Shown: one piece after another, positions 17,575 through 29,161 of the stretch | Layout: every line of letters starts with the position of its first letter | How positions within the stretch are numbered: the first letter of the stretch is position 1 | DNA from: Pseudomonas denitrificans (nom. rej.) | Lineage (GTDB): Bacteria > Pseudomonadota > Gammaproteobacteria > Pseudomonadales > Pseudomonadaceae | NCBI RefSeq assembly: GCF_008807415.1 | Contig: NZ_CP043626.1 | Location: forward strand, 3,410,001 to 3,474,000 | Direction of reading: 5' to 3' | Length of the DNA: 64,000 bases | Position numbers and translations under genes: made by a program | Notes under the pieces: generated by a model | What the model was told of the DNA's origin: nothing | Seen by the model: only the letters and a program-made list of their open reading frames with translations | Databases searched by the model: none

Positions 17575-19779
17575 ATGCGCCGACTGCTGTTCGCCCTCCT
17601 CCTGCTCCTTCCCCTCGGCGCCCTGGCGGCGAATACCCCACCGAAGATCGGCCTGGTTCTCTCCGGCGGCGCCGCGCGCGGTCTGGCGCACATCGGCGTG
17701 CTCAAGGCGCTGGATGAACAGGGCATCCACGTCGACGCCATCGCCGGCACCAGCATGGGCGCGGTCATCGGCGGCCTGTACGCCGCGGGCTATACACCCA
17801 GGGAGCTGGAACAGCTGGCTCTGGGGCTGGACTGGAAGCAGGCGCTGTCCGACTCGCCGCCACGGGTCGACGTGCCCTTCCGCCGCAAGCAGGACGACCG
17901 CGACTTCCTGGTGAAGCAGAAGCTCAGCTTCCGCGACGACGGCACCCTCGGCCTGCCGCTGGGCGCGATCCAGGGGCAGAACCTGTCGATGCTGCTGGAG
18001 AGCCTGCTGGTCCACACCAGCGATACGCGCAACTTCGACCAACTGGCGATCCCCTTCCGCGCGGTGGCCACCGATATCGCCACCGGCGAGAAAGTGGTGT
18101 TCAGCAAGGGCCACCTGCCCCAGGCGATCCGCGCCAGCATGTCGATCCCGGCGGTGTTCGCCCCGGTGGACGTCAACGGCAAGCTGCTGGTGGACGGCGG
18201 CATGGTCGACAACATCCCGGTGGACGTGGCGCGGCAGATGGGCGTCGACGTGGTCATCGTGGTCGACATCGGCAACCCGCTGCTGGACCGCAAGCAGCTG
18301 ACCACCGTGGTGGACATGCTCAACCAGTCCGTCACCCTGATGACCCGCAAGAACTCCGAGGCGCAGCTGGCCACCCTGAAGTCCAGCGACATCCTGGTGC
18401 AGCCTCCACTGAGCGGCTACAGCTCCACCGACTTCGGGCGCGTGCCGCAACTGATCGACGCTGGCTACCGCGCCACCAGCATCCTCGCCCCGCGCCTGGC
18501 AACACTGCGCAAGCCCGCCGATGCCGAGGCGGTTGCGCTCACCGAAGCACGCGCGCCGGGCGAGCGGCAACCGGTGATCGACCGGATCGAGGTGGAGAAC
18601 AACTCCAAGGTCAGCGACGACGTCATCCTCCATTACATCCGCCAGCCGCTGGGCGAGCACCTGGACCTGGAGCGCCTGCAGCGTGACATGAGCACCCTCT
18701 ATGGCCTGGACTACTTCGACCAGGTGCAGTACCGCGTGGTGCACAACAAGCCGGGCGCGGACGGCAAGTCCGACAATGTGCTGGTGATCCACGCGTACGG
18801 AAAGCGCGGCGGCACCGACTACCTGCGCCTGGGCCTGAACCTCTCCGACGACCTGCGCGGCGACAGCACCTTCAACGTCGGCGGCAGCTACCGCATGAAC
18901 GGCATCAACCGCCTCGGCGCGGAATGGCTGACGCGCCTGCAGATCGGCGACCGCCAGGAGCTCTACAGCGAGTTCTACCAGCCGCTGGACGTGGGCTCGC
19001 GCTACTTCGTGGCTCCGTACGTGTTCAATGAGGCCCAGAACGTCGAGGCCACGGACAACGACGACCCGATTGCCGAGTACCGGCTCGAGCGCTACGGCTA
19101 CGGCCTCAACCTGGGCCGGCAGATCGCCAACAACGGTGAATTCCGCCTCGGCGTGGCCCAGGCCTTCGGCAAGGCCGATGTGCGGGTGGGCGAGCAGGAC
19201 CTGCCGGACTTCCACTTCACCGAGGGTTACGCCCAGCTGCAATACTCCTTCGACACCATGGACAACGTGGACTTCCCCCGCGAGGGCGAGAACATCCAGA
19301 CCTCCTTCCGCGAGCACACGCCGTCCCTGGGTGACGACGACCGCTACCGGCAGTGGGAATTCCACCTGGACAAGGCGCTGAGCAGCGGCCCGAACACCTG
19401 GGTGCTGGGCGGCGGCTACGGGCGCACCATCGACGACGCTGACGTGGTGGTGTCTAGCTTCCTGCTCGGCGGCGCGCGGCAGCTCTCCGGCTATCGCCAG
19501 GACGCGCTGGCCGGGCAGAACTACAGCCTCGGCCGGGTCATCTACTACCGGCGCATGACCGAGCGCTCCTTCCTGCCGCTGGACTTCCCCTTCTATCTGG
19601 GCGGCAGCCTGGAGCGCGGACGGGTCTGGAACAACGACAACAGCTACGACACCGGTTACGTCAACGCCGGCAGCATCCTGATGGGCTTCGAGACACCGCT
19701 GGGGCCGCTGTCCTTCAGCTACGGCCTGAACGATGCGAGCGAGCACGCGGTGTACATCAACCTGGGGCGTAATTTCTGA
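17575..19779 (+). CDS. plpD: PlpD, type Vd autotransported patatin-like phospholipase
   Basis: A 734-residue protein with, in order: a signal peptide (about residues 1-19), a patatin lipase domain with glycine-rich block SGGAARG, nucleophile motif GTSMG (Ser60) and the catalytic Asp in DGG (Asp207), one POTRA-like domain (roughly 330-400) and a C-terminal outer-membrane beta-barrel ending in Phe (INLGRNF). This is the type Vd secretion architecture, in which the barrel exports the lipase domain. The P. aeruginosa protein is a class A1 phospholipase. A terminator follows about 100 bases downstream. Confidence 0.95.
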   Translation: MRRLLFALLLLLPLGALAANTPPKIGLVLSGGAARGLAHIGVLKALDEQGIHVDAIAGTSMGAVIGGLYAAGYTPRELEQLALGLDWKQALSDSPPRVDVPFRRKQDDRDFLVKQKLSFRDDGTLGLPLGAIQGQNLSMLLESLLVHTSDTRNFDQLAIPFRAVATDIATGEKVVFSKGHLPQAIRASMSIPAVFAPVDVNGKLLVDGGMVDNIPVDVARQMGVDVVIVVDIGNPLLDRKQLTTVVDMLNQSVTLMTRKNSEAQLATLKSSDILVQPPLSGYSSTDFGRVPQLIDAGYRATSILAPRLATLRKPADAEAVALTEARAPGERQPVIDRIEVENNSKVSDDVILHYIRQPLGEHLDLERLQRDMSTLYGLDYFDQVQYRVVHNKPGADGKSDNVLVIHAYGKRGGTDYLRLGLNLSDDLRGDSTFNVGGSYRMNGINRLGAEWLTRLQIGDRQELYSEFYQPLDVGSRYFVAPYVFNEAQNVEATDNDDPIAEYRLERYGYGLNLGRQIANNGEFRLGVAQAFGKADVRVGEQDLPDFHFTEGYAQLQYSFDTMDNVDFPREGENIQTSFREHTPSLGDDDRYRQWEFHLDKALSSGPNTWVLGGGYGRTIDDADVVVSSFLLGGARQLSGYRQDALAGQNYSLGRVIYYRRMTERSFLPLDFPFYLGGSLERGRVWNNDNSYDTGYVNAGSILMGFETPLGPLSFSYGLNDASEHAVYINLGRNF

Positions 19780-19881
19780 GGCGGCGCCGCGCCGGGAACG
19801 GCGCACAACCGTTTGCAGTGTTATGCCCTGATGCTGACGCGCCCCTACAGGGTATGGCGGGAGCGATATCCTGCAGGTATG

Positions 19882-19909
19882 AAAAAGCCCGGCAAGTGCC
19901 GGGCTTTTT
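19882..19909. terminator. bidirectional intrinsic terminator between plpD and the fimV-like gene
   Basis: AAAAAGCCCGGCA - AG - TGCCGGGCTTTTT hairpin. A- and T-tracts on both sides let it serve both convergent genes. Confidence 0.92.
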
Positions 19910-19924
19910 CATCCGCGATGAAGC

Positions 19925-22192
19925 TCAGGCAATCAGCGCCAGCAGCTCGCGCGCTTCGGCCTTGGCCTTGGAGTCACCGCTGGCGATCACCTGCTTGAGG
20001 ATGCCGTAGGCCTCTTCCAGGTTGCCCTGGTCGATGCACTGGCGGGCGCGATCTAAGCTGGCCAGCAGCTCGTCGTGCTCGTGGCCGATATCGTCCGGCA
20101 GGTCGAAGGTCAGCTCCTCCTCCACGCCCATGGTCTTGCTGCCATGGCCGAACATCTCGCCGTGCTCGCCCAGGTCCAGCTCGGTGATTTCCGGCAGCTC
20201 GTGCAGATTGCTGCGGAAATCCGACGGCACTTCCTGTGCGACCTTGGGTGCAGCAGCCTTGCCTTGTTTGGTGGAGTCGAAGGGGTTGTCGAGCTTGTCC
20301 CAATCCAGGTCCAGCGACAGATCGCTGAGGTTCATCGCGAAGTCCGGTTGGTCCTGCGCAGCCCTGGATTGCTCCACGGGAGTGGCTACGGGCTCGCCCA
20401 GTTCGAGGTCGTCCCAGTCAGTGAGCGTCTCGCCGGTGGGCGGTTGCAGGGTGTCTTCCGGGCGAATCAGCATTGCCGGGTAGCGCGACTTGAGCTGGTC
20501 GATCTGCTTCTGGTCACCACCGGCAGCCACCAGGGCGTGCTCTTCCTCATGGAAGCCGGCCACGTCACCCAGCTCGGCCAGTACCAGCAGCAGCTTCATG
20601 CGCAGTTCGCGGCGGTTCGGCTCGGCGTTGACGGCCTTGCGCAGCATGTCGCGGGCCTGGGTGAAGCGGCCGTAGGCGATGTAGATATCCGCACCTTCCA
20701 GGCTGTCCGAGCTGGCGGCAGGCAGACGGGCGACGCCCGGTTCCGGCGTGGCGACCACCACCGGATGCGACACCGGCACAGGAGCCGCCGCCACCGCGGC
20801 AGCTGCCAGTGGCTTGGCCTGCGGAAGTGGCTTCACCGGCTCGGGCGCAGCCGAGCGCAGGGGCGGCATCTCGACCGGCTTTTCCTCGCGCTTGCGACGG
20901 GCGAACAGCAGGCCGACCAGCAGCGCGCCAAGGGCGCCGGCGCCCAGCCAGGGCCAGTAGTTGAAGCCGGAGCCCTGGGCATCCTGCGCCGGGGTTGCCG
21001 GCTGTGCGACGCCCGGAGCGGGGGTGTTCTGCTGCGCCGGCGCCACGGCATTGGGAGCGGCGGGCACGGCGTTGGTCGGGGCATTGCTGGTCGGCGCATC
21101 AGCTGCAGGAGCATTGGCTGCCGGGGCATTGCCGGAGGCTTCCGCGCCCTGACGGCGATCCAGTTCGGCCTGCAGCGACTGCACCTGCTGGTCGCGGCTC
21201 TGCAGGGCCTGCTGGAGGGATACCAGCTGCTTCTGCAGGTCGTCCATGCGCTGGTTCATCTGGTCGCGCTGGGCGTTGGCCAGCAGCAGGTCAGCCTCCA
21301 CCTTGGCGACGCTGGCATCAGCGGCCGGCACTGCCGGTGCGGCAGCATTGCCCTGGGCCTGAGCCGGAGCGCTGGTCGCAGCAGTGGCCGCGCCGACGGG
21401 CTGCTCGGCGGCCGGCGCTGGAGCGGCGGAAGCGGGCTGCGGCGCCGAGGCCGTGCTGGCGCTGCCGGCGTGCTCCTGGCCCTGCGGCAGGATCAGCGTC
21501 TGGCCGACCTTCAGGCGGTGCGGGTCACCATTGACGAAGGCCTGCGGGTTCAGCGCGACGATGCTGTCCATCAGTTGCGCGCGGGAAGCGCCGCTGCCCG
21601 TCAGGCGCGAACTGATCTTCCACAGGGTGTCATTGCGCACCGTGGTGTAGCGGCCATCACCCGCCGGCAGCGGCGGTTGTGCCGGCGCGCGGCGCACGGG
21701 CTCCGGGCGGTAGGCGTCCGGGCGGTAACCGGAAGAGCGCGAAGGCGCGACGTCGCGCGCCGCGACATTGGCGGCCACGCTGCGGTTGGCGCTGTACTCC
21801 GGCGGATCGATCAGCACGGTGTACTCGCGCAGCATGCGACCGTTGGGGCGCTCCACGGCAATCAGGAAATTCAGGTAAGGCTCGTGCACCGGCTGCGTGG
21901 ACACCACCTTGATGTAGCCACGACCATTGCGGATCACCGGGGTGAAGCGCAGGTTCTGCAGGAACACGAAGCGGTCGACGCCAGCGTTCTCGTAGTCGGC
22001 GGGACTCGCGAGCTTCGCTATGAGTTCGTCGGAGGTCATGTCGCCGGTTTCGAGCAGGGCGATCTCGGCATCCAGCGGCTGGTTCAGCCCAGAGTGCAGC
22101 GTGATATCGCCGAGCCCGAGGGCATTCGCGTGAGCGGAGACAAAAACCGAAAGTGCGGCAAGCGTCAGCGGAATTCTATTTATTCGAGCCAT
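19925..22192 (-). CDS. FimV-family protein (LysM, membrane segment, TPR-like C-terminus)
   Basis: A 755-residue protein. Order of parts: signal sequence (residues 1-25), the FimV N-terminal domain (GLGDITLHSGLNQPLDAEI), a LysM-like peptidoglycan-binding segment (YTTVRNDTLWKISSRLTG), a Pro/Ala/Gln-rich coiled linker, one membrane helix (FNYWPWLGAGALGALLVG), and a cytoplasmic part with TPR-like helices ending in a FimV C-terminal motif (IDQGNLEEAYGILKQVI). FimV proteins link cell-wall sites to polar assembly of type IV pili, cAMP signalling and type II secretion. This is a paralogue of the main FimV (P. aeruginosa equivalent recalled as PA3340), so its exact role is open. Confidence 0.9.
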   Translation of the reverse strand: MARINRIPLTLAALSVFVSAHANALGLGDITLHSGLNQPLDAEIALLETGDMTSDELIAKLASPADYENAGVDRFVFLQNLRFTPVIRNGRGYIKVVSTQPVHEPYLNFLIAVERPNGRMLREYTVLIDPPEYSANRSVAANVAARDVAPSRSSGYRPDAYRPEPVRRAPAQPPLPAGDGRYTTVRNDTLWKISSRLTGSGASRAQLMDSIVALNPQAFVNGDPHRLKVGQTLILPQGQEHAGSASTASAPQPASAAPAPAAEQPVGAATAATSAPAQAQGNAAAPAVPAADASVAKVEADLLLANAQRDQMNQRMDDLQKQLVSLQQALQSRDQQVQSLQAELDRRQGAEASGNAPAANAPAADAPTSNAPTNAVPAAPNAVAPAQQNTPAPGVAQPATPAQDAQGSGFNYWPWLGAGALGALLVGLLFARRKREEKPVEMPPLRSAAPEPVKPLPQAKPLAAAAVAAAPVPVSHPVVVATPEPGVARLPAASSDSLEGADIYIAYGRFTQARDMLRKAVNAEPNRRELRMKLLLVLAELGDVAGFHEEEHALVAAGGDQKQIDQLKSRYPAMLIRPEDTLQPPTGETLTDWDDLELGEPVATPVEQSRAAQDQPDFAMNLSDLSLDLDWDKLDNPFDSTKQGKAAAPKVAQEVPSDFRSNLHELPEITELDLGEHGEMFGHGSKTMGVEEELTFDLPDDIGHEHDELLASLDRARQCIDQGNLEEAYGILKQVIASGDSKAKAEARELLALIA

Positions 22193-22308
22193 AACCCCAT
22201 CCCATTGTCCGGGTCTGCACGCCATTCCCTGACCGCTCTAAAGCGGCAGGTTGAACCTGTCCACACACTGGAACCATGCCGGACTGCAGACCGCAACGCA
22301 CCACTCCT

Positions 22309-22328
22309 CTGTACCTTGCAGGGTACAG
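22309..22328. repeat. palindrome in the upstream region of the fimV-like gene
   Basis: CTGTACC - TTGCAG - GGTACAG has perfect seven-base arms and the size of a dimeric-regulator operator. It lies 117 bases before the fimV-like ATG. Confidence 0.5.
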
Positions 22329-22486
22329 GCCGTCTGATATCACGGATTAGGTGGTGCTCAGGGTTTGGTCAAGATAAATCGTCGAAAAACCGGCGAATGG
22401 TTAAGGGGTGGATAGCGAATGGCCAGCGGCCCTGCAACGGACCGCCAGAAAAATGGCTACTTTACCCGAATAACGTGATGAATTGC

Positions 22487-22921
22487 TCAGTTTCGCTCGA
22501 GGTTGCCGAGAATTCGACTGAGCGTTTTCTGACACAGCGCGATTTCTTCTTCCGAAATCCCCGCCAGCACTTCGTTGCGAACGGCGGCGGCGATGTTCTC
22601 GATATCGGTGATCAGGACGTCTGCCTTGGGAGTGAGGGCGATGCGTTTGGCGCGGCGGTCTTCGGCGACGGCCTGGCGACGGACCAGCCCCTGGGCTTCG
22701 AGACCATCGAGCAGGCGCGCCAGGGTCGGACCTTCGACACCGACCGACTGGGCCAGCTCGCGCTGGGTGGGGGCGGCGGCGTGACGGGCCAGGTGCAGCA
22801 ACACCAGCCAGCGAGCCTGGGACAGGCCGAGGTGGCTAAGACGGCGGTCGAGTTCGGCTCGCCATGCACGCGAAGCCTGGGCCAGTTGGGTACCGAAATA
22901 GTGCTTATCGTTGTCTGACAT
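22487..22921 (-). CDS. MarR-family transcriptional regulator
   Basis: A 144-residue winged-helix regulator. The recognition region reads TQRELAQSVGVEGPTLARLLD and the wing contains the family-typical AEDRRAKRIALT. MarR proteins are dimers that usually repress and respond to phenolic or oxidative signals. No divergent target is adjacent; the region directly upstream of its ATG holds AT-rich palindromes that could be its own operator. Confidence 0.93.
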   Translation of the reverse strand: MSDNDKHYFGTQLAQASRAWRAELDRRLSHLGLSQARWLVLLHLARHAAAPTQRELAQSVGVEGPTLARLLDGLEAQGLVRRQAVAEDRRAKRIALTPKADVLITDIENIAAAVRNEVLAGISEEEIALCQKTLSRILGNLERN

Positions 22922-22963
22922 TGTGCTGCGTACGGTAGGGGGTTGGACGGCTAATTGATTTGA

Positions 22964-22982
22964 CTAATTATTAGCCAGCTAA
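22964..22982. promoter_or_regulatory. putative MarR operator (two overlapping palindromes)
   Basis: CTAATTATTAG (22964-22974) and TTAGCCAGCTAA (22971-22982) overlap, in an unusually AT-rich stretch 43-61 bases upstream of the marR-type start. They fall where a promoter for this gene would lie, which suggests autoregulation. Confidence 0.5.
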
Positions 22983-23028
22983 TCAAGCCCGTACAATGAC
23001 AGATTGTCGCAGGGTGTAAATCGCTCTC

Positions 23029-24045
23029 TCACCATTTCGCGTACTGGTCTTCGACGAACCCCCACAGGTTGTCGATGCGCACCTCGGCCTGTCCCGCCGG
23101 TCGCAGTACGCCGCTGAAGCGCCCGAATATCTGCTTGAAGTTGCTGGCCAGCACGCCGAGATTGAGGCGCTCCTGGTGCAGCCCATGGGCCTCGAAACGC
23201 AGTTCGACCTGGCCATCGTAGGAACGGATGGTCCAGGGTTGCAGCGGATGGTCGCGATCGAACTCGAAGCGCACGGTGTCGACCTTCACCAACTGGCCGT
23301 CGAGCCAGTAGCAGTTCTCGGTGAAGCTGGTCTCGTTGACCCCGCACGACAGGTTCAGCCCGAGGCGCCGCCCTTGTGTCTCGCCGGACAGACAGGCCCA
23401 GTTCCAGAACGTCTCGCGGCGCATGTAGCCGGCGGACCAGTCGTGGTGCGCGTAGGCATCCAGCTCACGCAGGTCGTAGTCGCCCAGCGCGCTGCGCACC
23501 TCGCCGTGGCACTGCACGCCGGCCACCTTGCGCGCGTAGACCCAGCCGTTCACCGCCGTTGGCGTACAGAGGCTCATGGGCTGGAACGCCGGCTGCTCCT
23601 CGCTGAAGCGCGCGTCGATGCGGGTGCCGTCATCCAGTTCGACCAGCAGCCGCTTCTCGAACGGCGCGGAGCTGTTTTCCAGGCGCAGCAGGTTGCGCCC
23701 CTGGCGCAGTTCACAGACGCCGTCGTTGGGCGCCTGCGAGAAGTTCGTCCCCATGCCCAGCGGGCGCTTGAACTGGCGCTCGATCATCCGCCCGCTCTCG
23801 GGGTGGTAGAGGTAGACGAAACCGATAGTGAGCAGGCTGACATCCGCCAGTGCGCAACCGCCGATCAGCGTCGGGCTGATCAGGCCGAAGTACTGGAACT
23901 GGTGGAAGCTGCGCCACTTGCTCAATGCGCCAAGGCGCCGGCCCATGGGCGAGCGGAAGTCGAAATCGCGGTAATTGATGGTCGCCGGGGTGCCGGGAAA
24001 GATGCCGTAGTGCGGTTGGCCGTTGGGCTGGATCAGCTGCTGCAT
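23029..24045 (-). CDS. DUF2804 family protein
   Basis: A 338-residue soluble protein matching the DUF2804 family in layout: N-terminal FGIFPG-like block (YGIFPGTPATINYRDFDFRSPMG), a WRSFHQFQYFGLISP motif, a beta-sandwich body and a C-terminal GRFSGVLRPAGQAEVRIDNLWGFVEDQYAKW. The family adopts a double beta-sandwich reminiscent of lipocalin-like or lipid-binding folds, but no activity is known to me. ATG at 24045 gives the full-length family N-terminus. Confidence 0.82.
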   Translation of the reverse strand: MQQLIQPNGQPHYGIFPGTPATINYRDFDFRSPMGRRLGALSKWRSFHQFQYFGLISPTLIGGCALADVSLLTIGFVYLYHPESGRMIERQFKRPLGMGTNFSQAPNDGVCELRQGRNLLRLENSSAPFEKRLLVELDDGTRIDARFSEEQPAFQPMSLCTPTAVNGWVYARKVAGVQCHGEVRSALGDYDLRELDAYAHHDWSAGYMRRETFWNWACLSGETQGRRLGLNLSCGVNETSFTENCYWLDGQLVKVDTVRFEFDRDHPLQPWTIRSYDGQVELRFEAHGLHQERLNLGVLASNFKQIFGRFSGVLRPAGQAEVRIDNLWGFVEDQYAKW

Positions 24046-24142
24046 GGGCGCGGGCTCGGTGACGGGGTGCGGCGCATGCTAGCACCGCGCCTGCGCGCGC
24101 CGCAGTCACGCACGGCGCCAGCTCGGGGGACCGAATGGGCCA

Positions 24143-25303
24143 TCAGGCGACGACCTGGTTGCGTCCGAACGCCTTGGCTTCGTACAGGGCACGGTCGGCA
24201 TGCTCGTAGATGCTGCGCAGCGGGTGGCCGGTCTCCGGCCACAGGCAGGACACGCCAATGGACAGCGTCACCTCGTCCGCCGTCAGCGACCCTTCGTGAG
24301 CGATGCCCAGCGCCTGCACCGACTCCCGCACGACTTCGGCGCGCTCCCTGGCCTCGCGCTCACTGGCGCCGTAGAGCAGCACGGCGAATTCCTCGCCCCC
24401 CAGGCGCACAGCCATGTCCAGCGGCCGCCGTGCGCTGGCCGTGAGGACCTCACCGATACGCTGCAACACTCCGTCGCCGGCCTGGTGACCATAGCGGTCG
24501 TTGTAGGCCTTGAAATGATCGACATCGCAGAGCAGCAGCGCCAGCCCCACGCTCTCGCGCTGAGCCTGGCGCCACAGGCGCTCCAGCTGGCGATTGAAAC
24601 TGCGGCGGTTGTGCAGGCCGGTCAGGGCGTCGTGCTCGGCCATGACCTTCAGCAGGCGGCTGATGAGGAAGTGCTGGCGGGACTTGTAGTCCAGCAGGTA
24701 GCAGCCCACTGCGCCGACCAGGTTGGCCAGCAGCAGGAACACCACGTTGCTGATCAGCTTGGGCAGCGGCAACCCCGCATAGAGCTCGAAGCCCACGTAG
24801 GCGAGCAGGATCACCGAAGCGCTGCCCACCGCCTCGGCGAAGCGCAGGCCGATCAGGAAGTAGGCCGCCATGCTGACCAGCAACAGGCCCTCGTAGGGAT
24901 AGCTCTGGTCCACGGTGTGAGCGATGCCGGCCACGGCCGCCGCGCCGATGCCGACACTGAGGATGCAGGCCAGGCTCAGCGGCACCAGCAGCTGGGTGTG
25001 CCGGCGCTGCAGGATCAGCCCGCCGCAGACGCTCAGCAGCACCAGCACGCCGATGCGCACGGCGAGCATGTCCCAGTGTTCTGCAGTCCGGATCAGGAGA
25101 AAGTCGATGGCCGCCAGCGCCAGCCAGATCAGCACACCGATGGTCAGCGCGGTGCGCTTGAGATCGAAGCTGTCTTCGAGCAGGTAATGGCGGTACTGGG
25201 TCTCGAGGTCGGGTTCGAAACGCAGGCGGCGAAAGCCCCGGGAGAGCTGTTCGGCATAGGCATTGGAGCGGACGTCGTCCAGCCAGCTTTGTTGTTGTGG
25301 CAC
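24143..25303 (-). CDS. membrane-anchored diguanylate cyclase (HsbD-like)
   Basis: A 386-residue protein. The first ~60 residues are cytoplasmic, followed by about six membrane helices (residues ~50-200) and a C-terminal GGDEF domain with an intact active-site motif RLGGEEF and the preceding DVDHFKAYNDRYGHQAGD block, so it should make c-di-GMP. No RxxD inhibitory site is evident. The GTG at 25303 follows AGAGG by five bases; a longer ATG start at 25339 is possible. In P. aeruginosa the cyclase beside recQ (recalled as PA3343, HsbD) acts in the HptB-HsbR-HsbA motility/biofilm pathway, and gene order agrees. Confidence 0.9.
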   Translation of the reverse strand: MPQQQSWLDDVRSNAYAEQLSRGFRRLRFEPDLETQYRHYLLEDSFDLKRTALTIGVLIWLALAAIDFLLIRTAEHWDMLAVRIGVLVLLSVCGGLILQRRHTQLLVPLSLACILSVGIGAAAVAGIAHTVDQSYPYEGLLLVSMAAYFLIGLRFAEAVGSASVILLAYVGFELYAGLPLPKLISNVVFLLLANLVGAVGCYLLDYKSRQHFLISRLLKVMAEHDALTGLHNRRSFNRQLERLWRQAQRESVGLALLLCDVDHFKAYNDRYGHQAGDGVLQRIGEVLTASARRPLDMAVRLGGEEFAVLLYGASEREARERAEVVRESVQALGIAHEGSLTADEVTLSIGVSCLWPETGHPLRSIYEHADRALYEAKAFGRNQVVA

Positions 25304-25406
25304 GCTCACCTCTTCTGGTGGAGGTCTAAGTGCCACCATAGCCGTTCGGGACGTGCGTCACAAGTTTGTCGTTTTGCCCCGTCACGAAACTGACGGGGCA
25401 GCCCAC

Positions 25407-25679
25407 TCACCAGCGATCGTCCCGGGAGTTCCGGTAACGGTCGTGGCCGTAGTAGGAGTCGTTGCAGTAACGGCGATCCGAATGCCCATGGCGCTTGCGG
25501 CAATCACGGTCGTCGTCGTCATCGTCCTTGGACATGATGACCAGCCCCGCCACCAGGGCGACTGCCGCAACGCCGATCAAGGCGTTCTTCCCGCCCTCGG
25601 TCAGCCCGCCGCCACTGGCGCATCCACTGAGTTGCCCAACGACCAGCAGCCCCGCCACTACCCGCACCCAGCTCGCCAT
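25407..25679 (-). CDS. small lipoprotein with Asp run and His/Arg/Tyr-rich tail
   Basis: A 90-residue protein with a lipoprotein signal ending in LSGC (Cys at residue 20), a Gly-rich linker, a second hydrophobic segment (NALIGVAAVALVAGLVIM), then six consecutive Asp and a polar tail rich in Asp, His, Arg and Tyr with two Cys. The tail looks suited to bind metal or anionic polymers, but no family is recognised. The gene stands alone between the cyclase and recQ. Confidence 0.75.
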   Translation of the reverse strand: MASWVRVVAGLLVVGQLSGCASGGGLTEGGKNALIGVAAVALVAGLVIMSKDDDDDDRDCRKRHGHSDRRYCNDSYYGHDRYRNSRDDRW

Positions 25680-25782
25680 CTGTCACTCCGACAGTGATCC
25701 GTACTGACAGGTTGGACTGGTGGAAAAAGGCGCCGTTGCTGGCACATTGATATTTCATCTGTAACGCCGTGTGTCGGCGCGA

Positions 25783-27927
<2,145 letters not shown>

Positions 27928-28123
27928 GGGGGACTCCGAATGAAGCCGCGCATTATACGCAAGCGATCCCGCTGCGGCCGGCACCTTGTCCGGGAAACTG
28001 CGGAAAAATCCGTCACATGCGTCCGAGCCCTGCGTCGGCGCGGGCTGCACGGGCATTTGGCTTTTGCCGCGGGCCTGCGGAAAGACTACAATTCGGGACC
28101 GATCACCTCCGAGGTAGTACCCG

Positions 28124-28711
28124 ATGTCCTTCGCCGACCAATTGTCCCGCCTGCAAGCCTTTCTCGATGCCGATGACCTGCACGAGGAAGCCTTGGACTA
28201 CGTGGCGGCACACGGCTACCTGACCGCCCTGGCGATCTGCCCGGAGGAAGTGCCGGAGCGCGAGTGGATCGACGCCCTGTTCGCCGAGCCGCCGCACTAC
28301 CGCAGCGAGGAAGAGCGCAGCGAGATCGAATCCACCCTGGTCCAGCTGAAGGCGCACATCATCCGCCAGATGGCCGGTGACGAGGAACTGGAGCTGCCCT
28401 GCGAGCCCTACCTGGGCGACGAGCCGGACGACTCCGACATCCGCGGCTGGTGCATCGGCTTCATGGAAGGCGTGTTCCTGCGCGAGGCCATCTGGTTCGA
28501 GCAGGCCGAGGAAGAAGTCAGCGAGCTGCTGCTGCCGATCATGGTCGGTTCCGGCCTGTTCGACGAACAGCCCGAGTTCGACGAGATCGCCAGCGACCGC
28601 GGGCTGGTGGACGACATGGTCGCGCAGATCCCGGAGCTGCTGACCAACCTGTTCCTGCTGTGCCAGGCGCCGGAAGAGAAGCCGGCGCTGCTGAAGCCGC
28701 GCACTCACTGA
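28124..28711 (+). CDS. YecA/YgfB-family (UPF0149) protein
   Basis: A 195-residue, strongly acidic helical protein. The family core is recognisable as [18 protein letters not shown], the conserved WCIGFMEGV and [11 protein letters not shown]. YgfB/YecA proteins are cytoplasmic and mostly uncharacterised; a P. aeruginosa YgfB affects beta-lactam resistance through ampDh3. No SEC-C zinc motif is seen at the C-terminus. It is divergent from recQ. Confidence 0.88.
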   Translation: MSFADQLSRLQAFLDADDLHEEALDYVAAHGYLTALAICPEEVPEREWIDALFAEPPHYRSEEERSEIESTLVQLKAHIIRQMAGDEELELPCEPYLGDEPDDSDIRGWCIGFMEGVFLREAIWFEQAEEEVSELLLPIMVGSGLFDEQPEFDEIASDRGLVDDMVAQIPELLTNLFLLCQAPEEKPALLKPRTH

Positions 28712-28762
28712 TCCGCCACCGGAGCTGCGCCGCGCGGCTCCGGACTCGTTTCGCGCCAGTCG

Positions 28763-29161
28763 ATGCCTCGAGAAATCCGCCAGAGCCGCCACGCCTGGGT
28801 TCGCTACTGCCTGCTCGGCGTCGGCTGGCTCAGCGTGGCCCTGGGCGTGATCGGCATCTTCCTGCCGGTCCTGCCCACCACACCCTTCCTCCTGCTCGCC
28901 GCCGCCTGCTTCATGCGCAGCTCCCAGCGCTTCTACGACTGGCTGGTGAACCACCCCAAGCTCGGCCCGTGGATTCGCGACTACCTGGACGGTGAAGGTA
29001 TCCCGCTCAAGGGCAAGGTCTACGCCATCGGCCTGATGTGGTGCAGCATCCTGATCTCCGGCTTCGTGGTGCAACGCCCCTGGGCCTGGGCGTTCATGCT
29101 GACCAGTGCGACGCTGGTGAGCATCTACCTGATCCGCACCAAGACCCGGCGCCTAGACTGA
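28763..29161 (+). CDS. YbaN-family (DUF454) inner-membrane protein
   Basis: A 132-residue membrane protein with three to four helices and the DUF454 signature: FLPVLPTTPFLLLAAACF and SxxRFYDWLxxHPKLGPWIRDY. Function of the family is unknown. The 3' end overlaps the convergent sensor-kinase gene by nine bases. It follows the YecA-type gene by 51 bases and may be co-transcribed with it. Confidence 0.9.
   Translation: MPREIRQSRHAWVRYCLLGVGWLSVALGVIGIFLPVLPTTPFLLLAAACFMRSSQRFYDWLVNHPKLGPWIRDYLDGEGIPLKGKVYAIGLMWCSILISGFVVQRPWAWAFMLTSATLVSIYLIRTKTRRLD

Noticed and set aside
17533..19806. 757-codon open frame antisense to plpD
   Set aside because: The plus strand has a complete patatin-POTRA-barrel protein with catalytic residues; the antisense product has no recognisable features.
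20075..22918. 947-codon open frame on the plus strand
   Set aside because: It lies antisense to the fimV-like and MarR genes. It has low-complexity, Arg/Gly/His-rich translation and no domain; it results from the high GC at third positions.
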